Positions 26,157-33,574 of a stretch of 62,828 bases of DNA are shown one piece after another. The DNA lies in the NCBI GenBank assembly GCA_904419285.1, contig CAJFQZ010000011.1, positions 1 to 62,828 of the forward strand, written 5' to 3'. Source of the DNA: Lachnospiraceae bacterium UBA1818. Its GTDB lineage: Bacteria; Bacillota; Clostridia; Lachnospirales; Lachnospiraceae. Position 1 is the first letter of the stretch. The number at the start of each line of letters is the position of its first letter. Both the position numbers and the translations under genes were made by a program. Below the pieces are notes generated by a model. It was not told the origin of the DNA, ran no database searches, and worked only from the letters and a program-made list of their open reading frames with translations.

Positions 26157-26846
26157 TTATTCAAATCTTCTGCACACCGCATATTTGGAATATGCCCCTG
26201 TTTTCCGATCCGGAGTCTGTACCGCCATTCTGACGATATCCGGCAGGAACGCGTCGTACTTTACCTCAAGTACCGTGGTTTCCGCCGCAGCCATCCAGTT
26301 TCCGTGGTTCAGAAAGTCCGTGCTGCGAAGGCCTGTCCTGAGCCCCCGGTCCAGTGTCACCCTCACATTCCCCGGTGAATAGACAAACGCTTCCCGCTCA
26401 TAGCTTACGATCGTCCGGGGACTTAAAAGCTCCCCTTTTATCTTACAGTACAGTTCGATCAAAAGAGGATCTTCATTGTGCAGAAGAAAATCCGTCCTGC
26501 CATCGAGGAGCTGTTCTGCCTGTTCCACGGTAAGGCGGGCGCTGCGCTTCGCGCACAGCCCGCCCTGTTTTATCTTTTTCTCAAGACGGAGAAAAGAAGG
26601 ATCATTCCCATAATACCTCAGCCTGAATTTTTCCCGTCTGCTCACCCCGGCGATCTTCTGGTTCAGCGCTTTGTCGTCCGGGGTATCAAAATAGAGACTG
26701 TTCACCCTGTATACTCCTGTCGGACCGGCATGACTGTCATGCTCGAACAGCCTGCCGAGTCTTTCTGCAAGGATCCTGTCTTCAGCCTGTGTGATCAGCT
26801 GCTTCAGCTCATGCCGGAAAGAGACCGGCTTCCTCTCAATCATCAT
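26157..26846 (-). CDS. VTC-domain polyphosphate polymerase-like protein
   Basis: This protein of about 230 residues consists of just the VTC tunnel domain (CYTH-like fold) that in yeast Vtc4 makes polyphosphate from ATP. The basic and acidic residues expected in the tunnel are visible in order: RHELKQLI, YRVNSLYFDTP, KFRLRYYG, LRLEKKIKQGG, SYEREAFVY, VRVTLDRGL and the metal-binding LEVKYDAFLPDIVR. I start it at the ATG pair 26843-26846, which overlaps the stop of the upstream lipoprotein gene; the frame is open for 21 more codons inside that gene. Translational coupling is therefore likely. The true product has not been shown. Confidence 0.86.
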   Translation of the reverse strand: MMIERKPVSFRHELKQLITQAEDRILAERLGRLFEHDSHAGPTGVYRVNSLYFDTPDDKALNQKIAGVSRREKFRLRYYGNDPSFLRLEKKIKQGGLCAKRSARLTVEQAEQLLDGRTDFLLHNEDPLLIELYCKIKGELLSPRTIVSYEREAFVYSPGNVRVTLDRGLRTGLRSTDFLNHGNWMAAAETTVLEVKYDAFLPDIVRMAVQTPDRKTGAYSKYAVCRRFE

Positions 26847-27771
26847 AGTCTGTGCCGCCGTCGTCGTAGTCTGTACTGCCTTCGTCATAGTCTGTGTCCC
26901 CGTCGTCATAATCCGTACTTCCTCCGCTGTAAGCCGGCGCTGCAGGAGCCGCAGGAGCTGGAGCTGCAGGGGCGGGCGTGCTGTAATCTGTCACTCCATC
27001 ATTGTACGGACCGTAATCTGTGTCGTCATAATCCGTCACTCCGTCATTATTCGGACCGTAATCTGTGTCGTCATAGTCCGTCACGCCATCATTGTTCGGA
27101 CCGTAGTCTGTATCGTCATAGTCTGTCACACCATCATTATTCGGACCGTAGTCTGTATCGTCATAGTCTGTCACTCCGTCATTATTCGGGCCGTAATCTG
27201 TGTCATTGTAGTCTGTCACTCCGTCGTTGTCCGGGCCGTAATCTGTATCCCCGTAATTCGTCCATCCATAGTTACTCTCGCCGTCCACCGCTACCGATGT
27301 ATTCAGATTTTTGCTTCCTGTGTATTCCTGGATCCCCGCCACGATATTGCTGAGGAAGTTTTCACTCGGAAGGATAGAGCCTGCCTCGATCTCAAGTGTG
27401 ATCTGTCTGCCCTTCCCCTCTGTTTCCTCCACGAGATATCCCGCGCCATCGATCTTTGCGACCAGATCGCAGATTACCTGTCGGCACTCTTTTCCTTCAT
27501 ACTCTGTAAAATCAGCCGCGATCGTTTCGCCGTCGTCATTGCGTCCTTCGACCATCGTGACCAGCCCCTGCTCATCATAGGTTACAGCGATTTCCGGATT
27601 TACTCTGACGGAGATCACACCGCCTTCCGCCTGCTCCTGAACCTGGAGCGTCCCCTGTGCCGGGTTCATATTCCCGTCTGCGCTGCGGCTTCCGCATCCT
27701 GCCATCACTCCTGTGAAAAGAGAAAGTGTTAATACTGCCGCCAATGTTTTGATCAAATTTTTCTTCGTCAT
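26836..27771 (-). CDS. Repeat lipoprotein with an RsgI-like domain
   Basis: This 311-residue secreted lipoprotein has its lipobox at GVMAGC (Cys26). Residues 50-165 resemble the outer domain of the neighbouring RsgI: VRVNPEIAVTYDEQG and RNDDG here match MQINPDIEMTLSRSG and INDDG there, and both keep the Asn-Pro pair (Asn58-Pro59). Residues 175-264 are six copies of a 15-residue unit close to DTDYGPNNDGVTDYD. An Ala/Pro linker and an acidic tail with more TDYDD units follow. It is the first gene of the VTC-DUF4956-CotH operon, with a SigI-like promoter. Possible jobs are an acidic cation-binding surface protein, a CotH substrate, or a modulator of RsgI; all three are inference. Confidence 0.88.
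   Translation of the reverse strand: MTKKNLIKTLAAVLTLSLFTGVMAGCGSRSADGNMNPAQGTLQVQEQAEGGVISVRVNPEIAVTYDEQGLVTMVEGRNDDGETIAADFTEYEGKECRQVICDLVAKIDGAGYLVEETEGKGRQITLEIEAGSILPSENFLSNIVAGIQEYTGSKNLNTSVAVDGESNYGWTNYGDTDYGPDNDGVTDYNDTDYGPNNDGVTDYDDTDYGPNNDGVTDYDDTDYGPNNDGVTDYDDTDYGPNNDGVTDYDDTDYGPYNDGVTDYSTPAPAAPAPAAPAAPAYSGGSTDYDDGDTDYDEGSTDYDDGGTDYDD
26980..27249 (-). repeat. Six in-frame 45-bp tandem repeats
   Basis: Six 45-bp units encode the 15-residue repeat DTDYGPNNDGVTDYD with few changes. They are in frame inside the lipoprotein gene, so copy number could vary without breaking the reading frame. Confidence 0.9.
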
Positions 27772-27821
27772 AATTCATTCACTCCTTTGTTTATTTTATC
27801 TGTGCTTATTTAGCTTATGTT

Positions 27822-27857
27822 GTAGGATACGGACGAAGATCGTGGAAAACGGGGTCG
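27822..27857 (-). promoter_or_regulatory. SigI-type promoter of the lipoprotein-VTC-CotH operon
   Basis: The minus strand reads CGACCCCG, exactly 18 bases, CGTATCCTAC. The boxes and spacing are the same as in the divergent sigI promoter (one base differs in the second box). ACCCC at -35 and CGWA at -10 is the known SigI style. The start codon is about 45 bases downstream of the expected start site. Confidence 0.8.
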
Positions 27858-28040
27858 GCACATTATTTTTTTAATTTTTATTTCGTATTGAAATCTGAGA
27901 GTCTGTTTTCTATTATAAGGAAAGGACTCTGCCACCTTTCTTTGAGTCGGTCTGATTTTACCTGTATTTCACCTGTATTTTACGTATTTCTAATATGTTT
28001 TTAACATTTTCCCAATATACTGATAAAAATTTTTCACTCA

Positions 28041-28076
28041 CGACCCCGATAATACGATAACTCTTTCGTATTCTAC
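28041..28076 (+). promoter_or_regulatory. SigI-type promoter of sigI-rsgI (autoregulation)
   Basis: CGACCCCG, 18 bases, CGTATTCTAC. It mirrors the minus-strand promoter at 27822. The ribosome site AGGAGG follows at 28081, so the 5' leader would be very short. The 180 bases between the two promoters are AT-rich and show no other clear site. Confidence 0.8.
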
Positions 28077-28095
28077 TATCAGGAGGATAATGTTT

Positions 28096-28818
28096 ATGAG
28101 CGGTGGGCATGAACTGGTCGAACAGGTATATGCGGCGAAGACTGATTCTGATGCCGCGGACGCCCTGATTCGTCAATACATGGGATTTATTCGCGCAGAA
28201 GCAGCCAAGTTTCTTCACAGGGCGCCTGTAGAAGGCCAGGACGAAGAATTCAGCATCGTGCTTCTTGCATTCTACGAAGCTATACTCGGCTATGAAAAAC
28301 ACCGGGGCGCCTTTCTCGCCTATGCCTCGCGCGGAATCCGCAGCCGTCTGATCGATCATTACCGCCGGGAAAAAAAGCATTCGAAAGTCGTCTCTCTTCA
28401 CGAACCGATACAGGACGGTGAGGAAGATACTCTGAAGATCGATCATCTGGAAGATCCGAAAAATCCGATCGAGACGTCGCACCACAAAAGTGCGGCAAAG
28501 GAAGAGATCATGGAATTTGAGCTTTGTCTTAAGGGGTTCGGCATTTCCTTTCCCGATGTGGCGGACAACTGTCCCCGGCAGGAACGGACGCTCAGAGCAT
28601 GTCAGAAAGTTCTCTTAGAAGCGCGCAGACACCCTGAATACCTGGACGAACTTATCCAGACAAAAAAGCTTCCGATCACAGCGCTTTCAAAGCTTTCCGG
28701 CGTTGACAAAAAGACGCTTGAGCGCCATCGAAAATATCTGATCGCCGTCCTGCTCGCATTTACAAACGGATATGAGATCATACGCGGTCATCTTTATCAT
28801 TTATCCAAAAATTCATGA
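28096..28818 (+). CDS. sigI: RNA polymerase sigma factor SigI
   Basis: This 240-residue sigma factor belongs to the SigI group. Region 2 is seen as DEEFSIVLLAFYEAILGYEKHRGAFLAYASRGIRSRLIDHYRREK, read here in its key residues D-E-E-F, Y-E-K and R-x-R-L-I-D. The SigI C-terminal DNA-binding part is LPITALSKLSGVDKKTLERH. I start at the second ATG (28096), nine bases after AGGAGG; the ATG at 28090 is too close. Its stop overlaps the next frame (ATGA). SigI is normally held by the membrane protein RsgI and released on a surface signal. It should read the two CGACCCCG promoters here. Confidence 0.93.
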   Translation: MSGGHELVEQVYAAKTDSDAADALIRQYMGFIRAEAAKFLHRAPVEGQDEEFSIVLLAFYEAILGYEKHRGAFLAYASRGIRSRLIDHYRREKKHSKVVSLHEPIQDGEEDTLKIDHLEDPKNPIETSHHKSAAKEEIMEFELCLKGFGISFPDVADNCPRQERTLRACQKVLLEARRHPEYLDELIQTKKLPITALSKLSGVDKKTLERHRKYLIAVLLAFTNGYEIIRGHLYHLSKNS

Positions 28819-28853
28819 ACATCGCAGACTTATACATAGAAACGGAGCCGAAT

Positions 28854-29705
28854 ATGAAAGAGAATACGACGTATTTAGTAATGGAAGTGCATAGCGCCTA
28901 TGCCGTCCTCCTGGACAATGAAGGCCGTTTCATCAAAGCTGCCAATGTCGGCTATCAGATTGGCGAAGTTGTTGAAAAGGTCTTTCCATTGAAATATCCT
29001 GAGGACCGAAAGAAACAGATGAGCCGGGTGATCCGCTTTGCAGCCGGCCTGGCAGCCTGCCTCTGCGTCGCAGTCTTCGGTGTGTATGAATACCAGTATT
29101 TCTTCATCCCTTACGGCACGCTCCAGATGCAGATCAATCCGGATATTGAGATGACCCTGAGCCGTTCCGGCCGGGTGCTTGACCTCGACGGCATAAATGA
29201 CGACGGAAAAGTTCTGATCGACGACTATGAATACGGCGGGAAAAACCAGTATACCGTCATCGACGAGCTTACTGACCGCGCGATAGAACTTGGTTTTCTG
29301 ACTGACGGCGGTCAGGTTGCCCTCCTCGCCGATTCTAAGAACAGCGCCTGGGCAGAGACCCTTCAGAAGGACCTTGTAGATGAGCTGAACGAACATTTAA
29401 AGCAGTATGATCTTACGATCAGCGTCAATATCGGAACGATAGACGACGGCACCGACAGGCTGGAAGAGTCTCAGAGCATCACGATTCCGATTCCAGCTCC
29501 CGAGCCCGAACCGACCGCTGAACCAGAACCGACGGCTCCTGCCGAAAATGATTCCGGCTACGGCGACGACATGTACGATGATGATATCGGCGGCTCCTAC
29601 AGCGGCGGAAGCAACAGTTATGCGGATGATGACGACTGGGATGACGATCAGGACGACGACTGGGACGATAATGACGACGATGACGGAGACGATGATGACG
29701 ACTGA
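28854..29705 (+). CDS. rsgI: RsgI-type membrane anti-sigma factor
   Basis: This protein of about 283 residues has three parts. An N-terminal RsgI_N domain binds SigI (YLVMEVHSAYAVLLDNEGRF, GYQIGEVVEK). One membrane helix follows (RFAAGLAACLCVAVFGVY). The outer domain has the Asn95-Pro96 pair in QMQINPDIEM, the site where Clostridium thermocellum RsgI proteins cut themselves. Instead of a carbohydrate-binding sensor, the tail is PEPEPT followed by a stretch that is almost all Asp. An upstream ATG at 28815 overlaps sigI but lacks a ribosome site; 28854 follows CGGAG. The signal sensed is unknown; the acidic tail suggests cations. Confidence 0.88.
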   Translation: MKENTTYLVMEVHSAYAVLLDNEGRFIKAANVGYQIGEVVEKVFPLKYPEDRKKQMSRVIRFAAGLAACLCVAVFGVYEYQYFFIPYGTLQMQINPDIEMTLSRSGRVLDLDGINDDGKVLIDDYEYGGKNQYTVIDELTDRAIELGFLTDGGQVALLADSKNSAWAETLQKDLVDELNEHLKQYDLTISVNIGTIDDGTDRLEESQSITIPIPAPEPEPTAEPEPTAPAENDSGYGDDMYDDDIGGSYSGGSNSYADDDDWDDDQDDDWDDNDDDDGDDDDD

Positions 29706-29762
29706 CCAAGAGCACAGCTAATGAACTGGAATAAAACTAAAAACAGATAGAAACGTATATAA

Positions 29763-29815
29763 AAATCCTCACAGGAATCACTTGTGTCATTTTTGATTCC
29801 TGTGAGGATTTCTTT
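29763..29815. terminator. Bidirectional terminator between rsgI and htpG
   Basis: An 18-bp perfect stem (AAATCCTCACAGGAATCA and complement) with a 13-base loop and T-rich sides. It ends both convergent transcripts. Confidence 0.9.
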
Positions 29816-29855
29816 GTTTCTATTATACCCAAAATCTGTTTCTATTCGGAAACAC

Positions 29856-31961
29856 TTATTTTGTCAGCAGCATCATGATCTCGTTGCTCCGCTGTACGAA
29901 CGCCGTCATCTCTTCCGGGCTCAGCGGCTTATGAGCCAGCATCGCCAGATCGTAGAGCTGCTTACAGATGATCGGTACATTCTTGCTGCGCTTGTGCTCC
30001 ACAAGGAACTTGACGAGCGGATGATTTGCGTTCAGCACAAGTGTCGCCTGGCTTCCGAACACGGACGGATCCATGCCTCCCATGCCGTACATCCGCATCA
30101 TCTCCGCCATACGTCTCTCCTGCTCGGAAAGAACTGCCATAGAAGCCACCTTGTCGTCTTTGAGCTTCTCGACTTTTACATCCAGCTTGTCATTGTTCAG
30201 CTCTTTCCGGAAGATCTCGACAAGGCTGTCCGCAGTCTTCTGGAACTCTTCCTTCTCGTCCTCTGCGACCTCATCCTTCAATGAGTCATGCACGTCCGCG
30301 TCGATGCGCAGGAACTGGACGTCCTGGTGCTTCTGCTCAAGATATGTGATAAATGCAGAATCAATGTTATGGGTAAGAATGATCGCATCCTGTCCCTGAA
30401 CCTTGAACATATTGATGTACTGGCTCTGCTGAACCTCATCGGTCACATAGTAGATACGGACCTTTTCCTCTTCCTTGTTCTCTTCTTCTTTCTTCTCGTC
30501 CTCCGCCGGATTTTCCTCTGCTGTCTCAGCCTTGGCTCCTTCGGCTTCCTCTGTCTTCGTCTCTTCTGATGCCTGTCCTTCAGCCTGCTCTTCATCGGCT
30601 TTGTCGGGCTCTCCCTTACTCTCCTTGATCACGTCTTCAAGAGTCAGGTACTTATGGTCCAGATTCTTGTAGATCATGGAGTCCTTCATCTTCTCGCCGA
30701 ACTTCTCATCCTTGAGGCATCCGAACTTGATGAACGGGCTGATATCGTCCCAGTATTTCTCGTAGTTCTCACGGTCTGTCTTGAACATTCCGGTCAGCTT
30801 GTCAGCGACCTTCTTGGAAATATAGTCCGCCACTTTATTTACAAAACCATCGTTCTGCAGCGCGCTTCTGGATACGTTCAGCGGCAGATCCGGACAGTCA
30901 ATGACACCCTTGAGCACCATAAGGAATTCCGGAATCACTTCCTTGATATTGTCCGCGATAAATACCTGGTTGTTGTACAGCTTGATCGTTCCTTCGATTG
31001 AGTCATACTCTGTATTGATCTTCGGGAAATACAGGATTCCCTTTAAGTTGAACGGGTAGTCCATATTCAGGTGGATCCAGAACAGAGGCTCCTTATAATC
31101 CATAAATACTTTTCTGTAAAATGCAATGTACTCGTCTTTTGTGCACTCGCTCGGGTTCTTCGCCCACAGCGGATGAGTATCACTGATGGAGACCGGGCGC
31201 TTTACGATCTTGACCTTCTTCTTCGGCTCGCCCTCTTCTCCTTCCTTCTTCTCTTCCTCGATATGCTCTACGACCTCGTCTGTATCCAGCAGGTCCTCCT
31301 CGTCTATCGTCTCATATTCCGGCTCTGCATTCGCCTTGGACAGGAAGATCTCGACCGGCATAAAGGAACAGTACTTCTCCAGCACCTCTCGCGCGCGGTA
31401 CTCGTTGGCAAACTCCAGGCTGCCCTCGTTCAGGAACAGAGTAATCTCCGTACCTACAGTCGTCTTGTTTCCATCCTGCATCTCATACTCCGTGCCGCCC
31501 TGGCTTGCCCAGTGAACCGGAGCCGCGCCTTCCTTATAGGAAAGCGTATCGATCTGCACCTCGTCCGCCACCATAAATGCGGAGTAGAATCCGAGACCGA
31601 AGTGACCGATCATATCGTCCTCTGTCGTCTTATCTTTATATTTCTCAAGGAACTGCGTCGCACCGGAAAAGGCGATCTGTGTAATGTATTCTTCCACTTC
31701 TTCCGCAGTCATTCCAAGACCGTTGTCAATAAACTTCATCGTCTTCTCTTCCGGGTTGACGATGACCTCAATCTTCGGCTTATACCCTTCCGGGAGTTCA
31801 TATTCGCCCATCATGTCCAGTTTCTTCAGCTTAGTGATCGCATCGCATCCGTTGGAGATCATCTCGCGGACGAAAATGTCATGATCGGAATATACCCATT
31901 TTTTAATAATCGGGAATATATTCTCACTGTCGATCGATAAATTTCCTCTCTTTGCTTCCAT
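29856..31961 (-). CDS. htpG: Molecular chaperone HtpG (Hsp90)
   Basis: This ATP-driven chaperone has 701 residues, against 624 in E. coli. The GHKL ATP site is clear (REMISNGCDAITKL, FIDNGLGMT, GHFGLGFYSAFMVAD). The catalytic Arg of the middle domain lies in NVSRSALQND. Two charged inserts are unusual for a bacterial Hsp90: residues 212-255, rich in Glu and Lys, between the ATP and middle domains, as in the eukaryotic charged linker; and residues 447-500, strongly acidic, before VRIYYVTD. The start at MEAKRGN follows AAAGAGGTG. A perfect CIRCE lies upstream, so HrcA should control it. Confidence 0.95.
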   Translation of the reverse strand: MEAKRGNLSIDSENIFPIIKKWVYSDHDIFVREMISNGCDAITKLKKLDMMGEYELPEGYKPKIEVIVNPEEKTMKFIDNGLGMTAEEVEEYITQIAFSGATQFLEKYKDKTTEDDMIGHFGLGFYSAFMVADEVQIDTLSYKEGAAPVHWASQGGTEYEMQDGNKTTVGTEITLFLNEGSLEFANEYRAREVLEKYCSFMPVEIFLSKANAEPEYETIDEEDLLDTDEVVEHIEEEKKEGEEGEPKKKVKIVKRPVSISDTHPLWAKNPSECTKDEYIAFYRKVFMDYKEPLFWIHLNMDYPFNLKGILYFPKINTEYDSIEGTIKLYNNQVFIADNIKEVIPEFLMVLKGVIDCPDLPLNVSRSALQNDGFVNKVADYISKKVADKLTGMFKTDRENYEKYWDDISPFIKFGCLKDEKFGEKMKDSMIYKNLDHKYLTLEDVIKESKGEPDKADEEQAEGQASEETKTEEAEGAKAETAEENPAEDEKKEEENKEEEKVRIYYVTDEVQQSQYINMFKVQGQDAIILTHNIDSAFITYLEQKHQDVQFLRIDADVHDSLKDEVAEDEKEEFQKTADSLVEIFRKELNNDKLDVKVEKLKDDKVASMAVLSEQERRMAEMMRMYGMGGMDPSVFGSQATLVLNANHPLVKFLVEHKRSKNVPIICKQLYDLAMLAHKPLSPEEMTAFVQRSNEIMMLLTK

Positions 31962-32049
31962 GTCTAACACCTCTTTAAAAATATGGTAAATATTTGTATC
32001 AGCCTTTATTCCTTTCGCTGCTGCAGGCTGTGTTCTGTGCCTAAGTGAC

Positions 32050-32078
32050 ATTCTAGCTCAGAGAAATTTAAAAGTCAA
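32050..32078 (-). promoter_or_regulatory. Promoter of htpG
   Basis: The minus strand has TTGACT, 17 bases, TAGAAT. The CIRCE operator lies directly upstream of the -35 box, eight bases away. Confidence 0.75.
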
Positions 32079-32085
32079 TAGAAAA

Positions 32086-32112
32086 TTAGCACTCTTTTAA
32101 TGCGAGTGCTAA
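32086..32112. promoter_or_regulatory. CIRCE operator (HrcA binding site)
   Basis: TTAGCACTC, nine bases, GAGTGCTAA: an exact match to the consensus. It places htpG under HrcA heat-shock repression. hrcA, groEL and dnaK are not in the window. Confidence 0.97.
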
Positions 32113-32162
32113 TAATTCCATAAACTTTGTAAAATATTTATTATGCCTGTCTTTTCTGCCGA

Positions 32163-32681
32163 TCAGACCTTCTCCGGCTCTCCGTATTCCTCGCCGAAGG
32201 TCTCCATCGTCACCTTCTTCATCACCTGCTTCTCGAGCGGACGGTCACTGTAGTCTGTAGCTGTCTCCGCAATCTTGTTGACCACATCCATTCCCTCTGT
32301 GATCTTTCCGAACGCCGCGTATGCGCCGTCCAGATGAGGTGCTTTCTTGTGCATGATGAAAAACTGGCTTCCGGCAGAATCCGGATGCATTGCCCTCGCC
32401 ATGGAGAGAACACCCGCGTCATGAGCCAGATCATTGGCAAAGCCGTTCTGTGCGAACTCGCCTTTGATCGAGTATCCCGGGCCGCCCATACCTGTTCCGT
32501 CCGGGCATCCGCCCTGGATCATAAACCCGCTGATCACGCGGTGAAAGATCAGCCCGTCGTAGAATCCCTTATTCACGAGGGAGATAAAGTTTTTCACTGT
32601 GTTCGGCGCGATCTCCGGGTAGAGCTCCGCCTTCATGATATCCCCGTTTTCCATCTCAAAAGTAACAACTGGATTTGCCAT
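32163..32681 (-). CDS. Cyclophilin-type peptidyl-prolyl isomerase
   Basis: This 172-residue cytoplasmic cyclophilin speeds cis-trans change at proline bonds. The active-site stretch is complete: GLIFHRVISGFMIQGGCPDG with the catalytic Arg, then SAGSQFFIM and FGKITEGMDVV. No signal peptide is present. The start MANPVV follows AGAGGA; the frame is open 26 codons further upstream but without a ribosome site. It lies near htpG, and both are folding helpers, but it has its own spacing of about 50 bases from the CIRCE region and ends before it. Confidence 0.95.
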   Translation of the reverse strand: MANPVVTFEMENGDIMKAELYPEIAPNTVKNFISLVNKGFYDGLIFHRVISGFMIQGGCPDGTGMGGPGYSIKGEFAQNGFANDLAHDAGVLSMARAMHPDSAGSQFFIMHKKAPHLDGAYAAFGKITEGMDVVNKIAETATDYSDRPLEKQVMKKVTMETFGEEYGEPEKV

Positions 32682-32822
32682 ATTTGATTCCTCTTCTTTC
32701 TTCTTTATTAAAATGTTCAATGACAGTCCCATTGTAGCGGATTTATCCCCATCCGTCAACGCAGTGCGCCTGCGGGCGGTTTCCGATTGTAAACGGCATC
32801 CCTGGACAGGTGTTCTCTGTTC

Positions 32823-33455
32823 TCAGAAAGTCCCGGACTGATCTGCCGGATCCGTCCGGGATCTTATTCCGATCAGTCCTCCCCGCTCTTCATAACCTGT
32901 GTCCCACAGATCCTTGAGCAGGAACGTGGACAACTCCCCATACGTTGCCACGGTGATGTAAAAGCCGTCTTCTCTTTCCTCGTATCCGTAACAGAGGAAC
33001 CAGTGCCAGACAAAATCCTTGTAGCATGCCTTCCTGTGCCGCAGCATAAGATACGGGACCGGATAGCCGCTGTCGATCTGCCGCCTGATAAATGCTTCTG
33101 CCGCCTCGCAGCTCCGGGTCCCGGACAGTTCTTCCATAAAAAGATCTTTCTCCCCGGCTTCGGACAGATATTTTCCGAATCCGTCTGTGAACATATACAG
33201 TTTGTTCACCCCATTCACGCGTGGTCTTAAGCAGGGCTTCATTTTCATCGAAAACGCCACATAGTCCTCTCTTGTCAGATGTTCCACATCAAACGGATAC
33301 AGATGCTTCATCCCTTTACGCAGAGCCAGGTAGATGCAGCAGTCACATGCCGTCGCTGCCGCACATCCTCCGATATACATGACAACATTCTTAAACCACT
33401 CCTGGTTTCCGCCCACTGCGCCGTCGATCGTAAAATAATCCAGTATCCTTTTCAT
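32823..33455 (-). CDS. Papain/C39-like cysteine protease fold protein, unproven
   Basis: This 210-residue soluble protein has no signal peptide. It begins with MKRILDYFTIDGAVGGNQEW and then VVMYIGGCAAATACDCCIYL. A Gln-Trp ahead of a GGCAAATA block recalls the Gln...Cys site of papain-like and C39 peptidases. A His follows at the expected distance (DFVWHWFLCYGYEE, then FYITVATYG). I therefore propose a thiol hydrolase fold, but no full motif match is possible by eye. The GGGAGG site sets the start. Its leader carries a 45-bp tandem repeat and a long hairpin. No functional partner is evident nearby. Confidence 0.7.
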   Translation of the reverse strand: MKRILDYFTIDGAVGGNQEWFKNVVMYIGGCAAATACDCCIYLALRKGMKHLYPFDVEHLTREDYVAFSMKMKPCLRPRVNGVNKLYMFTDGFGKYLSEAGEKDLFMEELSGTRSCEAAEAFIRRQIDSGYPVPYLMLRHRKACYKDFVWHWFLCYGYEEREDGFYITVATYGELSTFLLKDLWDTGYEERGGLIGIRSRTDPADQSGTF

Positions 33456-33468
33456 CCGGTCTTCCTCC

Positions 33469-33551
33469 CTTCTCTGCTTCCAGACATGCCAGCTCGATTC
33501 CGGCGCTTTCCTTCTTCTCTGCTTCCAGACATGCCAGCTCGATTCCGGCGC
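33469..33551 (-). repeat. 45-bp tandem repeat of the CGGAATCGAGCT family
   Basis: Two copies, 45 bases apart (33469-33506 and 33514-33551), share 38 identical bases. On the minus strand each contains GCGCCGGAATCGAGCTGGCA. A related CGGAATCGAGCTTGCA occurs in the tuf-YitT gap at 62.5 kb. Confidence 0.8.
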
Positions 33552-33574
33552 GGCGCGCCTTCTTCTCGCTGCGG

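Noticed and set aside
26980-27249. Regular 45-bp repeats that could suggest a CRISPR array
   Set aside because: The units touch without spacers, stay in one reading frame and encode a 15-residue repeat inside a lipoprotein.
26478-27732. Plus-strand frames with Cys/His- and Val-rich repeats
   Set aside because: They are the antisense reading of the lipoprotein repeats and of the VTC gene.
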